A stretch of DNA of 64,000 nt from Austropuccinia psidii (taxonomy: Eukaryota; Basidiomycota; Pucciniomycetes; Pucciniales; Sphaerophragmiaceae), in NCBI GenBank assembly GCA_023105745.1, contig JALGQZ010000002.1, positions 45,780,497 to 45,844,496 of the forward strand, in the 5' to 3' direction. Below the pieces are notes generated by a model that saw nothing but the letters and a program-made list of their open reading frames with translations, was not told where the DNA came from and made no database searches. Shown here one piece after another: positions 55,554 through 64,000 of the stretch (position 1 is its first letter; the number at the start of each line of letters is the position of its first letter). The translations under genes and the position numbers were made by a program.

Positions 55554-56159
55554 TTTCTGATATTTTAATCTGGCCTCCTTCTTTTTCTGTAATTCCATCA
55601 TTGTTCTGGCCATCTGAAACACATTTTCCATGGGATTCTGTAACCCTGGCGGTAAGGTTTTGTGGCTGGTGCCTTTCCTTTGCCCTTGTTCTGAGCTTTT
55701 GGCTGCTTTTTCATGTTTTAATTTCTGGTGCTGGCTGCTGGGGCTGTTTTTGGCACTTGCTTGGGTGGTGGAGGGCTGTTTTTCCTCCATTCTTCTTTTC
55801 CATCAATGGATGCCATCCATTCAGTAACTTGAGAGTGGTGGGATGGCCCAAGAAGTTTCTCACAGTCAGGTAAGAATGCATGCAGTTTTTCCACAGATCT
55901 GCAAGGATCTGGTACTCTTTGTGTTGCAATGCATTGTTTTAAGCCTGCTGGCTGGCTTTGTATATGTCCACTGAGGCTTCTTGTGGTGGTTATAGCTCTT
56001 TTTGAAGGTAAAGCAGTATTATCAGCTTCAGAGTGAAATAATTTAGTAATTTGGAAGTCATCAACTGACCCTTGTCCTTCTGTAACTGATTTTCTTCTGC
56101 CAAAATCACATCTATGACCTTTTTTGGAGCTGCTTGAGGGGTTATAGCTGGCTCCTGAT
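55551..56159 (-). pseudogene. C3 overlapping frames Y and gag N-terminus (X)
   Basis: Frame Y, in the frame set by splicing, reads QEPAITPQAAPKKVIDVILA (from 56159) and later MQHKEYQILADLWKNCMHSY, TVRNFLGHPTTLKLLNGWHP (55711-55929). Frame X gives MEEKQPSTTQASAKNSPSSQ and SSEQGQRKGTSHKTLPPGLQ (55551-55790). A deletion then moves it into the Y ending MENVFQMARTMMEL. The gag ATG in X is followed by a stop at codon 3 here (ATGCCTTAA). The Y stop overlaps the gag ATG as ATGA at 55551-55554. Confidence 0.55.
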
Positions 56160-56223
56160 CTGGTTTAAGGCATATTTTATTTTCAAAAAGCTTCAAATAG
56201 TAATTTTACGTCAAAAAACTTAC
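56160..56223 (-). other. Putative 64-bp intron containing the C3 gag start codon
   Basis: On minus: GTAAGTTTTTTGACG ... ATGCCTTAAACCAG. Phase 1; joins AAT-A to AT-CAG, giving LAN-N-QEPAITPQ without a stop. Confidence 0.55.
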
Positions 56224-56421
56224 TATTTGCCAAATTCTTTGCCTTCTGAAGGGTATCACTTATATCCAAGTTAATTAATTCAGAATGAATTGGTACTGGT
56301 TGATTATTCTGAGTTATAATAACTGTACTATTATGGTCAGAATTCACAGTACTTTCAGGAATAATATTTGTTACTGTTGAGGCTGTTTCAATATTTTCTT
56401 GTCTTACAATGCTGTCAGACA
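56224..56421 (-). CDS. C3 upstream exon of the spliced Y frame, open
   Basis: Open throughout in this copy: VSDSIVRQENIETASTVTNI, then IPESTVNSDHNSTVIITQNN and then ELINLDISDTLQKAKNLAN, ending at the GTAAGT donor. An in-frame ATG (MLVSDS) lies at 56428 just upstream, so translation could start there without a further intron. Alternatively GATGTTAG|TGTC is an acceptor. The C2 exon is homologous. The product is acidic and polar, and I do not recognise it. Confidence 0.5.
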
Positions 56422-56628
56422 CTAACATCAATGAGAAGGACAATTTATTAAGTAAAAAAAAAAGATTTTTTTTAAGAGAGAAATGAAAATAAAGCCTCAC
56501 TTATAATATGAAAAAAAATATTTTTATGGATTTTCTGAATTATAAGTATTTTTTATCTGTTTTTTAAATTTTTCAATATAAGAAAAGAGATTTAAAAAGA
56601 GTATAAAATCCTTTCACAAGTAAAATAT

Positions 56629-56644
56629 CATGGCTGAGCCCCCA
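56629..56644 (-). other. C3 tRNA primer-binding site
   Basis: Minus strand TGGGGGCTCAGCCATG, two bases from the 5' LTR. Confidence 0.75.
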
Positions 56645-57159
56645 AGTGTAAGGTGTGGATATGAAACTTTAATTAAAAATCATGTACTTTTCCTGTCCTC
56701 AAAATTTGTATAAGGTATAATATGATTTAAAAATAGTATGAAATAGTATTTTTAAGAAAAAACACACTGATTTCATTTTTTTTAAATTTATTTGTATAAA
56801 ACAATAATATTATAAAGATTTATTTTTTTTACCAACAATAATAATTTATCCAAAAATACTCTACAAGGGATATTTAAGGCTACAAAAGAAATTTCTTCAA
56901 GAGAAATTTCAATTGGAATTAATTGAGAAAAGAACTGCAAGCAATTAATTGAAGAAAAAATTCTGCAAAAGGGTATTTAAAGAGAAAACACGCCCAAAAG
57001 TGACCAGAGTTAATTTGGAAACAAATTGACAAACCTAACAGTGATTAAAGATGCTTTAATTCACTTATGGGGTGGTTCAAGGGGTAAAAATTATTATAAT
57101 TATTTTTTCACATGGTAAAAGGTTTAAAGTGATATAAAAAGGGTGTTTGGAATCTTTCA

Positions 57160-57369
57160 TTGATTGGTTTAACAGTGTTTAAACTAATTATAAAAGGAAA
57201 AGATTATAACATGAAGAGAAAAGTGGGGCAAAGAAGACATTCTTTTATAGACATCAATTTTCTTAATCCAAAGGTAAAATTTACTCTTTTAAGTCGTAGA
57301 AAACACTCTGATAACAGAAAAGCAAATTATGGCATCTTCAAACCCTGGTTGAGCCCAAAAACGGGCTGA
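57160..57369 (+). pseudogene. C3 5' LTR copy of the antisense frame (69 codons)
   Basis: Reads IGLTVFKLIIKGKDYNMKRK, VGQRRHSFIDINFLNPKVKF and ANYGIFKPWLSPKTG. Its 5' half (from ACGCCCAAAAGTGACC at about 56990) is interrupted, and its ATG is ACG. Confidence 0.35.
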
Positions 57370-57926
57370 TTTTAGCCATTTAAGACCCTTAAATCAGCCA
57401 TTACCATAGTAATACCTGGTCTAGAGCCTTCAAAACATGTCACAATGTGTGTAAGAGACATAGAAACTAGATACAACTGTTTTTACTAAGATTGTTTAAG
57501 CTTAAGGGTAGTTTTACCCTTTTGGCAACCATTAAAACTGCCCTGGTTGGTATCAAAACCTCATCATCAATTGAGACACCGACCCTGTGACTCAATTCCA
57601 GGCCAAAAGTGATGAATCTTTGCATGGATTTTGACATCCCATGCCTGTCAGCAAGGATTTTGGGGGTCTGTCTCCCCCCAGAATTAGTTTTTCCAATTTA
57701 TTTTTTTCTTTAATTCCTCATCATGTAATACACTTGTAATCTACACATACAATTCAATTTAGTTTTACAGTACAAGACTGTGATGATTGATACCTCATAT
57801 TTAAATTACAGTTCACTTATGTAATACATGCGCACATTTTGACATTTCAATTGAAAATACTTCAATTCCTCATAACTTCTAAACTACACACAACACCTCA
57901 ATTTTAACACAACAATTGATGGTTAA

Positions 57927-57940
57927 CACCACATGTGGTG
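57927..57940. promoter_or_regulatory. Perfect palindrome in C3 5' LTR
   Basis: CACCACATGTGGTG, with further inverted matches on both sides (ttaacaccac / gtggtgtgaatta). Confidence 0.4.
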
Positions 57941-58412
57941 TGAATTAATTTAAGTATTTTCCTATTTTCAAGTTTTGTACATAAAATAATAAAAACTTAA
58001 TTTAAGCTTATTTAGAGTTGAGTTACAGAAACTTTACCCAGAGGTGACCCTACCTTATTTTTTGTGAAAAATCCAATGGTGAAGCGATTTTCTTATGTTC
58101 ATTTATTGAATGAAATTTATAATATACTTTATGTAACTTTTTACCAAAAATATTTTAATTTTACTAATTTTATTAAAAATTCATTTTTACTTAATTTTTT
58201 CAAGTAAAAATGTATTTTAATAATTTTAAGATTTAATGTGATTTTTATTTTAAATTATAATTATAATTAAAATTTTATTTTTGTATCTAAATTTATATTT
58301 ATATTCTAATTTTTATTTTTATAATATAAATAAATTCATTTTTATTTATATTTTTATCTTATTTTGTTATTTGTGGTCTTTTGGGTATATGAAAATACCT
58401 CTAAGGCTCACA

Positions 58413-59183
58413 ATGCCAGGTGATAAGTACAGAAGTGGTGATTTCTACTATTTTGTTATGTCCTATCTTCCTGATGACATTCATGTCTAGGATCTCATGG
58501 ATTTGTTTTCCAATTTCTTTCCTAGTTTCCAGGCTTACTGGGTATGGGGGTCTTCTCAGCATGGGTGGATAAGGTCTTTCCACATCTAGATATAATTCTA
58601 TACAATGGCCTCTGATTTTTCCAAAAGGTTCTTTAATGATGGAAAATGCTGGTCTATCTTTGCTCAGGACTTTCAGTAAACTAATTTTCTGTTTACTAGT
58701 GAGGTTAGGGCTTAATTGGCCCTCTCTGCATCCATTCTGTAATTCTTCTAATGGTTCATGGGTGGACATTTGATATATATCAAGTGAAAATTTCTTTTCC
58801 TTGTTTGTACCTATGGTAATATGCCTTTTTTCATTATCCTTGCTATGAATGCTATTCATCCTCAGGTAGTCTGTTCCCAGTAAAAATTCTTGGATGTGGG
58901 TATCTTCAAGCACAACATAATCTGGGTTGATGCAAATGTTACCTTTCCTATGGGCTATAATTTTCTCTTTGATAATTGTCCCAATGGATTTCATCTTCCC
59001 TGATGCACTATTAAAATCATTTTCTTTGTTTTGCAAGAGCTGCTTCTCCCAATTTGGGAAGTGTTTTTCCAGATAATTTTTTGTCACTATTGAGCAGTGT
59101 GCCTCACTGTCAATGATCAATGGCTGTTGAGCATTTTCAATACAAACAGTCACCTTTGTGGCTGTCCCATGTATATATACCAT
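58413..59183 (-). pseudogene. E1 protease and RT N-terminus (256 codons)
   Basis: The protease active site reads PLIIDSEAHCSIV at residue 25; families usually have DTG or DSG, so Gly to Glu makes it inactive. FLLGTDYLRMNS near residue 113 is the second half. RT begins VERPYPPMLRRPPYPVSLET and runs to VEITTSVLITWH. The frame is then cut by C3. The codon after TWH and the CGDFRSLN at 47054 downstream of C3 restore RT order. Gag lies upstream after a short broken spacer. Confidence 0.85.
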
Positions 59184-59309
59184 TCCTTTAGTTGGTGTGA
59201 CTATTAATGTTTGTGCATCTTATGTGTGCTTACACAAATTTTTATTTGCAGGGTCCTGTGGCATTCCTGCTTCTAACTGTATATCCTGAATTTCTAATCG
59301 TTTTTCCTC

Positions 59310-59861
59310 TTAGTAATTCACTAGAAATTCTTCCCTTGAATCTTGGTCTACATCAGATTGTTCTCTGATGACATCACCCATTGAGTCTGATTCAGAATCC
59401 TCTGCTGGGGATTCTTCCTCTAGGACTTTTTCAATGGCATAGACTTTCTTCTTTGCCTTTGGACAGTTATTTAAATAGTGGTCTGTTGACCCACAATTGT
59501 GACAAGAGTTTTTCTTCTTGGGCACTTCTTCCACTCTTTCTTTGGGTTTATCTTTGAAGTCCACCCTGAAAGGTTGGTTCTCTTCAAAACTACTTCTTCT
59601 ATATTGGGAATATTTCCCTATGTATTTTCTTTTCTTCACATCTTGTAAGGTGTTTGCAATGTCATATAGAGTGCAACTTGGGTTGCATCTGCCTTTTACT
59701 GCATGCTCTAGTTCTTGTGGAATTTGTGTCAGGATTTTGTGATTACTCATCTGAATATTCATTTGAGGATCAATGGATTTATGTCTTTTACACTGTCTAA
59801 GATACCACTCATATGGATCTTTGTCCATATAGTACTTGTCATTTTCAAATGACATAGTCAT
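59310..59861 (-). pseudogene. E1 gag C-terminus with zinc knuckle (183 codons)
   Basis: Capsid end (PYEWYLRQCKRHKSIDPQMN, IPQELEHAVKGRCNPSC), then CHNCGSTDHYLNNC at residues 120-133 (CX2CX4HX4C), then an acidic tail EEESPAEDSESDSMGDVIRE. Intact zinc ligands. A stop separates it from protease. Confidence 0.85.
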
Positions 59862-61067
59862 TTTTCATATCTGGGTACCATTTCTTTACTTTTGGAATAT
59901 TTGACTTTTCCACCATGGCCAGTTCCTGCTGCTGTGGATTTCTTTCATCTATGTGTACCAAATACTAGCATGTCCTTTGAATGATGTATTCAATCTCTCA
60001 GTTATCCAGTAATCTGGTATTCTTGGTACATCAATGAAAAGTCCATCAATATAATCAATGAGTTCCATATGATCACATTCTCCTGTGCTGGAGAATTAGG
60101 GCCAGATTGAGGCCTCAGGAAGCTGTTTTAATGCCTCCATCTCAGAATAAGACATTTTATCTCCATCTTGGTATTTAGATGGAGACCTCTCCTTATTCTC
60201 CACAAAGGGATCCAGTTTGATGTCCTCTTGGTGGTATGGATTATCCAAAACCTGGCCTTGTGGTTGGGGCTTCATGTTGTGGTAGACATTAAACAATTTT
60301 TCTAAGTCTTGGTCCAGACAATCCTTGTCCCTTTTTCAGTGGTTCTGCTCTTCAAAGACTTGATTCAGTTTCTTATTGGTTTCCTCAGAGGACTTGCTTA
60401 GTTGAGCATGGCCTTCTTTGAGGGGGTTGACTATTTTGTCAATTAAGGCTGTTAATTTTTCCATCCTCAAATGGCTTTATTGGATCTCTAATAACTGTTT
60501 TTGAGTGTTCTCTGCATATTGGGACATTTGTAACCACAGTTAATCACTGTTTAAGTTACTCTCAGGTGTAACAACACTGTGTTCATTCTGAGTGGGGGTA
60601 ATATTTCTATTTTTGGGGCTGCTGATTCTGGAAGTATTTACTACTATTTCTGGCTCTTGTGTACTTCTTTCACCAAGTCCAACAGTTTCTGGATCATTGG
60701 GTCTGACTCTCTCTGCCTTTTGCTGAAAGAAGTCTTGTTTTTGCCCTTTTATCCTTGTCTTATCCTGGAAACTACCTGGGATTGTGAAGAATGGTGACTC
60801 TTGGCCACTGATCTGCTGGTACCTGAATGGCTTAAAGCCACGGGAGATTTGGTTTGGTATACTCCTTGTGAGCCTGAAAGAATAAGAGTAGGCTCTGTCT
60901 GGTGCAGTTGTTCTTCTATAGCTTGGATAGTGGCTTGATTTTCCCTTATCCTGGTTTCCCTCTCCTCCAGGAGTTTGTACTTCCTGCTGGGATTCCATCC
61001 TTTGGTGATTACCATAACATCTTTGAAGGGTATCTCTTTGAGACATATCTTCTGGAAACTTGCTCAA
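59862..61067 (-). pseudogene. E1 gag N-terminal and capsid part, frame X
   Basis: The frame 60540-61067 reads MSKFPEDMSQRDTLQRCYGN, then a Gln/Ser-rich region and NTSRISSPKNRNITPTQNEH. In the same frame, after single stops, come a helical stretch and MKPQPQGQVLDNPYHQEDIK (60096-60296). The GECDHMELIDYIDGLF capsid start follows at about 60040-60100. This is gag, as judged by order and the capsid motif. It overlaps frame Y at 60749-61015. Confidence 0.65.
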
Positions 61068-61257
61068 GTTTTTCCCAATGGGATGCTAGGTTGAAACTCT
61101 TGTTGTCCATGCTCCATTGGAAAAGATCTTTGAGGAGTTGGTGGAGCTGAAAGACTTGATCCATATCCTTCCAGTCCTCTGGCTTTAGGTTTCTGTTAAA
61201 TTGGAAAGTGAATGGTAGAGTGGGTATGACTTCCCTCAGTGTCTTGCCATCTACCAC
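60749..61257 (-). pseudogene. E1 frame Y candidate
   Basis: 61009-61257 reads MVDGKTLREVIPTLPFTFQF, LKPEDWKDMDQVFQLHQLLK and WSMDNKSFNLASHWEKLEQV. After a one-base shift at ATGGTAA (61009-61015) the frame 60749-61015 continues ITKGWNPSRKYKLLEERETR, IRENQATIQAIEEQLHQTEP and SSQSQVVSRIRQG. The KGWNP motif parallels NGWHP (C3), NGWNP (C2), GGWSP (A1) and NGWNR (D1). The gag frame X is open over the same bases. Function unknown. Confidence 0.45.
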
Positions 61258-61371
61258 TGTGTCAAAGATGTCCTCTTCCAGTTCTTATGGTTCTGAACAG
61301 GCCTTCTCTGTTCTCTGGCTGGTTTCTTGGGATTCCAAGGTTCCTGAGGTGTACAGGTGACATATCAGTAT

Positions 61372-61733
61372 TTGAAAGATGTCAACAGCTTAATTTTATT
61401 AGGGTATTTACCTTTTACTGTTCCTTGTATAACTTTGTTATATACTGCTTTTGGAAATTTTCCTTTAGGGTTTACAACTGGGTTAACTATGATAATCTTC
61501 CCTGTACAAGTTATCAAGGTTGGTTTACCTTGTATTGACTAAGTGTTTTGCAGTTTTCTAATTCTCTGAGTGGAAATTTGTGTCCACTTCTCAGCTGTAA
61601 TGAGGCTTTCACTGTGCCTTTTTCCTTTGCCCTTGCCTTCTGGTTCTGAAGTTATCACTGGTGTACTGCCTTGTGATTGGGTTTCAAGTGGTATGAAATA
61701 TTCTTCCACCAAATCAAGAAGGAAAAAGAGCAC
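61372..61733 (-). pseudogene. E1 upstream frame (one stop)
   Basis: From 61733: LVEEYFIPLETQSQGSTPVI, then EPEGKGKGKRHSESLITAEK, then RIRKLQNT and a TAG. The same frame goes on as SIQGKPTLITCTGKIIIVNP, NPKGKFPKAVYNKVIQGTVK to a TGA near 61372. Basic and low in complexity in part. It lies just upstream of the Y candidate and may be its N-terminal part. Confidence 0.4.
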
Positions 61734-62242
61734 TTATGTCAGTTAAGACTTCCTAAAATTCTGTTTTCATGTCTAAGAATGGTGTATGAGAAATATATTC
61801 CTATATTATGCCCTGCTATTATGATGTTATAATTGAAATTATCAAATACACGTCAAATATACTGGTTTGTGGATTTCTGGTGTACTGTTTTTATACTAGT
61901 ATCTCACAGATTAACTTTTAATTAACAAGTGTAATGGGCAATTGAAATTATCAATATGCCCAACCACGCCTCTAATACTGTTATTTACAGTAAAAGAAGT
62001 TTCTTTTTAATTAAAAAAGAATAATATTAAGGGCTTTGAGTGTTTTGATATGCAAAACACACCCAAAATAGCAATTGTGGTAATTAGATTTTAATCAACC
62101 ACATGAAAAAAATATAACACTCAAAAAACAATAAATTATATAATATTTGATTATTTTTTCAATTTTTTACACTAAAAAAAGAAATGTAAGAGAAAAACTC
62201 ACTTTCTGTGTTAAAATAGTCCAAAAATTTAAAAAAAAAAAA
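61734..62242 (-). other. E1 leader
   Basis: AT-rich, with no supported frame. It contains poly-A/T runs near the primer-binding site (62229-62242). Confidence 0.5.
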
Positions 62243-62258
62243 CATGGCCAGGCCCCCA
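62243..62258 (-). other. E1 tRNA primer-binding site
   Basis: Minus strand TGGGGGCCTGGCCATG, identical to A1 although the LTRs of A and E are unrelated. Confidence 0.75.
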
Positions 62259-62261
62259 AAA

Positions 62262-63674
62262 TGTCAGGCTGAGTCTATGATAAAGTGATAGTAACAGTAT
62301 AGACAGCTTTAACTATGACTGTGCCACTAGTAAAATGATAAAAAAAGGTTTTTAATTGATATAAAGGGCTTTACTAAGAATATTTAGTGGTGGTGAGAAC
62401 TGTTTAAAGCTCTGAGTGCAGCTTTACCAATTGGATTTTTATAATAAAGTCTAAAAAAATTAAGATTCTAGCTATACCTTATTCATTTCCAATAGTATAA
62501 TTGTTTTTGATAGTTGTACTATGTAGGAATTCAAGAGGATGATGGGGATTCCTTTTCTGGCTTAGAAAAGGCCTCCTTTTATCCTGAAAAGGGGTGGAAT
62601 GACCCTCTAGACCACCCATGTAGAGGAAGTGAATATTTTTTCACTTCATAGTACTGGCTTGTGGTTTTCACTAGGCCTGTATGCCCTGTATTGGGCTCAG
62701 ATGTGGTTTTGAAACCACATCTGGGGACCACACAGCCCTCTTCTGACGTGTATGACGCATAGGATTCTGTACAGAACCTGTATGTGACCTCAGTATTGAC
62801 TGAAATATGAGGTATTTAAGTATAAACATGCTTCTTCATCTGGTTGACACCTCATAACCATAGTTATGTGTTAGTATCCCACAGGAAAGGTGTATTGGTC
62901 TAATTGTGGCATTTTAACATTAGAACTGCTATAACTCTGTTGGTTTTTGAGATATTGAGCTCAAATTTGGCTCATGGTGTGGCCTTGGATGAGATCTGCA
63001 CAAATTTGGCTCATTGTGTGGCCTTGGATAAGATCTGCACAAATGTATCTCATTTTGTATGGGTACAATAAAATATGGCAAAGTTATGCCATGTACAATC
63101 TTTGTTATTCACATATGATTTTCTCAATATCTGTATGGAGCTTGTTTTCCCCACAACCTTTGTTCTAGATGAGATATGGGGAAATAAACCACACCATTAG
63201 ATCTCCCTGATTTTTCTCATTCCAAAAAGACCCCACTTCAAGTATCTCACACTAAAAGTGTAGAAGTTAGAAGATAGGTGAATATTTTATTCACCCTTAT
63301 TTGACCTTATCTTGGCTATAGCCTCTGTATTTTTTGTGTTAGCTCAATTTGGCTAGTACCATTGGATATCCCATACTTAGAGCTTCAATTTTAATACCCA
63401 TTTTCTGGGGTTAAGCCTCTTCCTCTGGATTTAAGATGAAAGGTGAAAATTAAGGTTTATTCTCACAAACAACTTTGAGCAGGAATAACTTTTTTATTCT
63501 TTGTCCTATGATGATGGAACTTGTATATTTGGAAAGAGGTGAGTTTCCTCTTTCTTTTTATACTTTTTGAGCTGGTTTGGCTCAGCTCCATGTTTTGGTG
63601 GTATCTTAGCTTTACCATTGGTTCATGGTATTTGGCTGTCATTCTTGTGCTCTGTTTTGAGTCACACGCTGATA
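62262..63674 (-). mobile_element. E1 5' LTR, family E (1413 bp)
   Basis: On plus from tgtcaggctgagtctatgat to gagtcacacgctgata; the last bases are a mutated form of ctgaca. It contains a local duplication of tttggctcattgtgtggcct near 62960-63030. Open stretches at 62974 and 63521 are LTR sequence. Confidence 0.92.
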
Positions 63675-64000
63675 ATTTCAACTATAAGATTTACTTAAAG
63701 TTCATTTTTGATTATCTAATGTGAAAAATTGAATATTCAAAAATTCACAGAAAATACAACCTGTGATGGAATTTACAATAACATTCATAAATTTGATTAA
63801 ACAATTTTTATTCTGAAATAAAAAAAGATTTACAATTAAAATTCCTTAATTTCTTCACCATAAATGGGTTGTCAGCCACGTAAAATGACTCAATTCAGTA
63901 ATTGTGATAATTTGATGTTACTAAAATTCATTTAATAAATAAACCAATTAATGTAGCTGGTTTTTCTGTTTTGTCCATGGAACAACTCTGTGAGCTGTCT
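63675..64000 (+). mobile_element. A4 LTR, part 3 (runs off the window)
   Basis: Matches A3 from about 42500 onward: aaaattcacagaaaatacaa, ataaatgggttgtcagccac and gtcatggaaca-type words. It shows that E1 and A2 both lie inside one old family-A LTR. Confidence 0.8.

Larger units (their letters stand above)
56647..58412 (-). mobile_element. C3 5' LTR, family C (1766 bp)
   Basis: Starts TGTGAGCCTTAGAGGTATTT on the minus strand at 58412 and ends CTTACA at 56647. Followed on plus by the atgcc duplication. Contains the palindrome at 57927-57940, a sense frame reading RFITFGLELSHR, and the antisense frame at about 57000-57370. Confidence 0.95.

Noticed and set aside
61239..61538. Plus-strand 99-codon ORF upstream of E1 gag
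   Set aside because: Antisense to the E1 upstream frames; Cys/Phe/Leu-rich, with no motif.
1..64000. CRISPR arrays, rRNA, bacterial or phage genes
   Set aside because: No regularly spaced repeats, no rRNA-like blocks and no bacterial ribosome-binding or operon layout. Introns and LTR elements show eukaryotic DNA.

Overview
The window is AT-rich eukaryotic DNA with no gene-dense host region. It is almost entirely Ty3/gypsy LTR retrotransposons of the chromodomain (chromovirus) type, nested inside one another and mostly decayed. Short phase-preserving GT-AG introns of about 60-80 bp, the chromodomain polyproteins and the base composition suggest a fungus. The specific protein types look to me like those that fill the genomes of rust fungi (Pucciniales), most like Austropuccinia psidii. 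That species assignment is recollection and was not checked.

Four LTR families with internal genes are visible. I call them A (LTR about 1.9 kb), C (about 1.77 kb), D (about 1.73 kb) and E (about 1.4 kb). A fifth, F (about 2.0 kb), is seen only as a solo LTR. There is also a 523-bp TRIM-like element and a 212-bp LTR-like insertion. Layout: 1-9336 is element A1 (minus strand, its 3' LTR cut by the window edge). 9337-10702 and 12493-12905 are the only non-LTR DNA; they hold two spliced minus-strand exons, a GC-richer exon-like ORF and a G-rich minisatellite, and are split by solo LTR C1 (10703-12492). 12906-34477 is element D1 (plus strand), carrying solo LTR F inside its protease gene and the complete element C2 (23623-33632) inside its 3' LTR. 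34478-36104 is a D LTR fragment. From 36105 to the window end everything sits inside one family-A LTR (A4). It was split first by solo LTR A2 (itself holding solo LTR D3 and the TRIM) and then by element E1 (40866-63674). E1 contains solo LTR A3 in its 3' LTR and the complete element C3 (47060-58412) in its reverse transcriptase gene. C3 in turn holds solo LTR E2.

Most insertions are supported by target-site duplications read directly from the sequence: ggtga (C1), tatag (C2), atgcc (C3), attgg (A3) and tgtat (E2) are exact; those of A2, D3, E1 and the TRIM have one mismatch; F has a 4-bp ctgt.

Each element encodes gag (capsid and CCHC zinc knuckle), aspartic protease, reverse transcriptase, RNase H, integrase and a C-terminal chromodomain. 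In families A, C and D the start of gag has an unusual layout. A phase-1 intron ends inside the first codons of gag and joins an upstream exon to a second reading frame (called Y here), which overlaps the gag frame (X) for about 650 bases. In A and C, Y ends in an ATGA stop-start overlap with an internal gag ATG. No copy in the window has an uninterrupted Y. Family C LTRs also carry an antisense frame of about 144 codons and a short sense frame shared among copies. These are the most unusual signals in the window.
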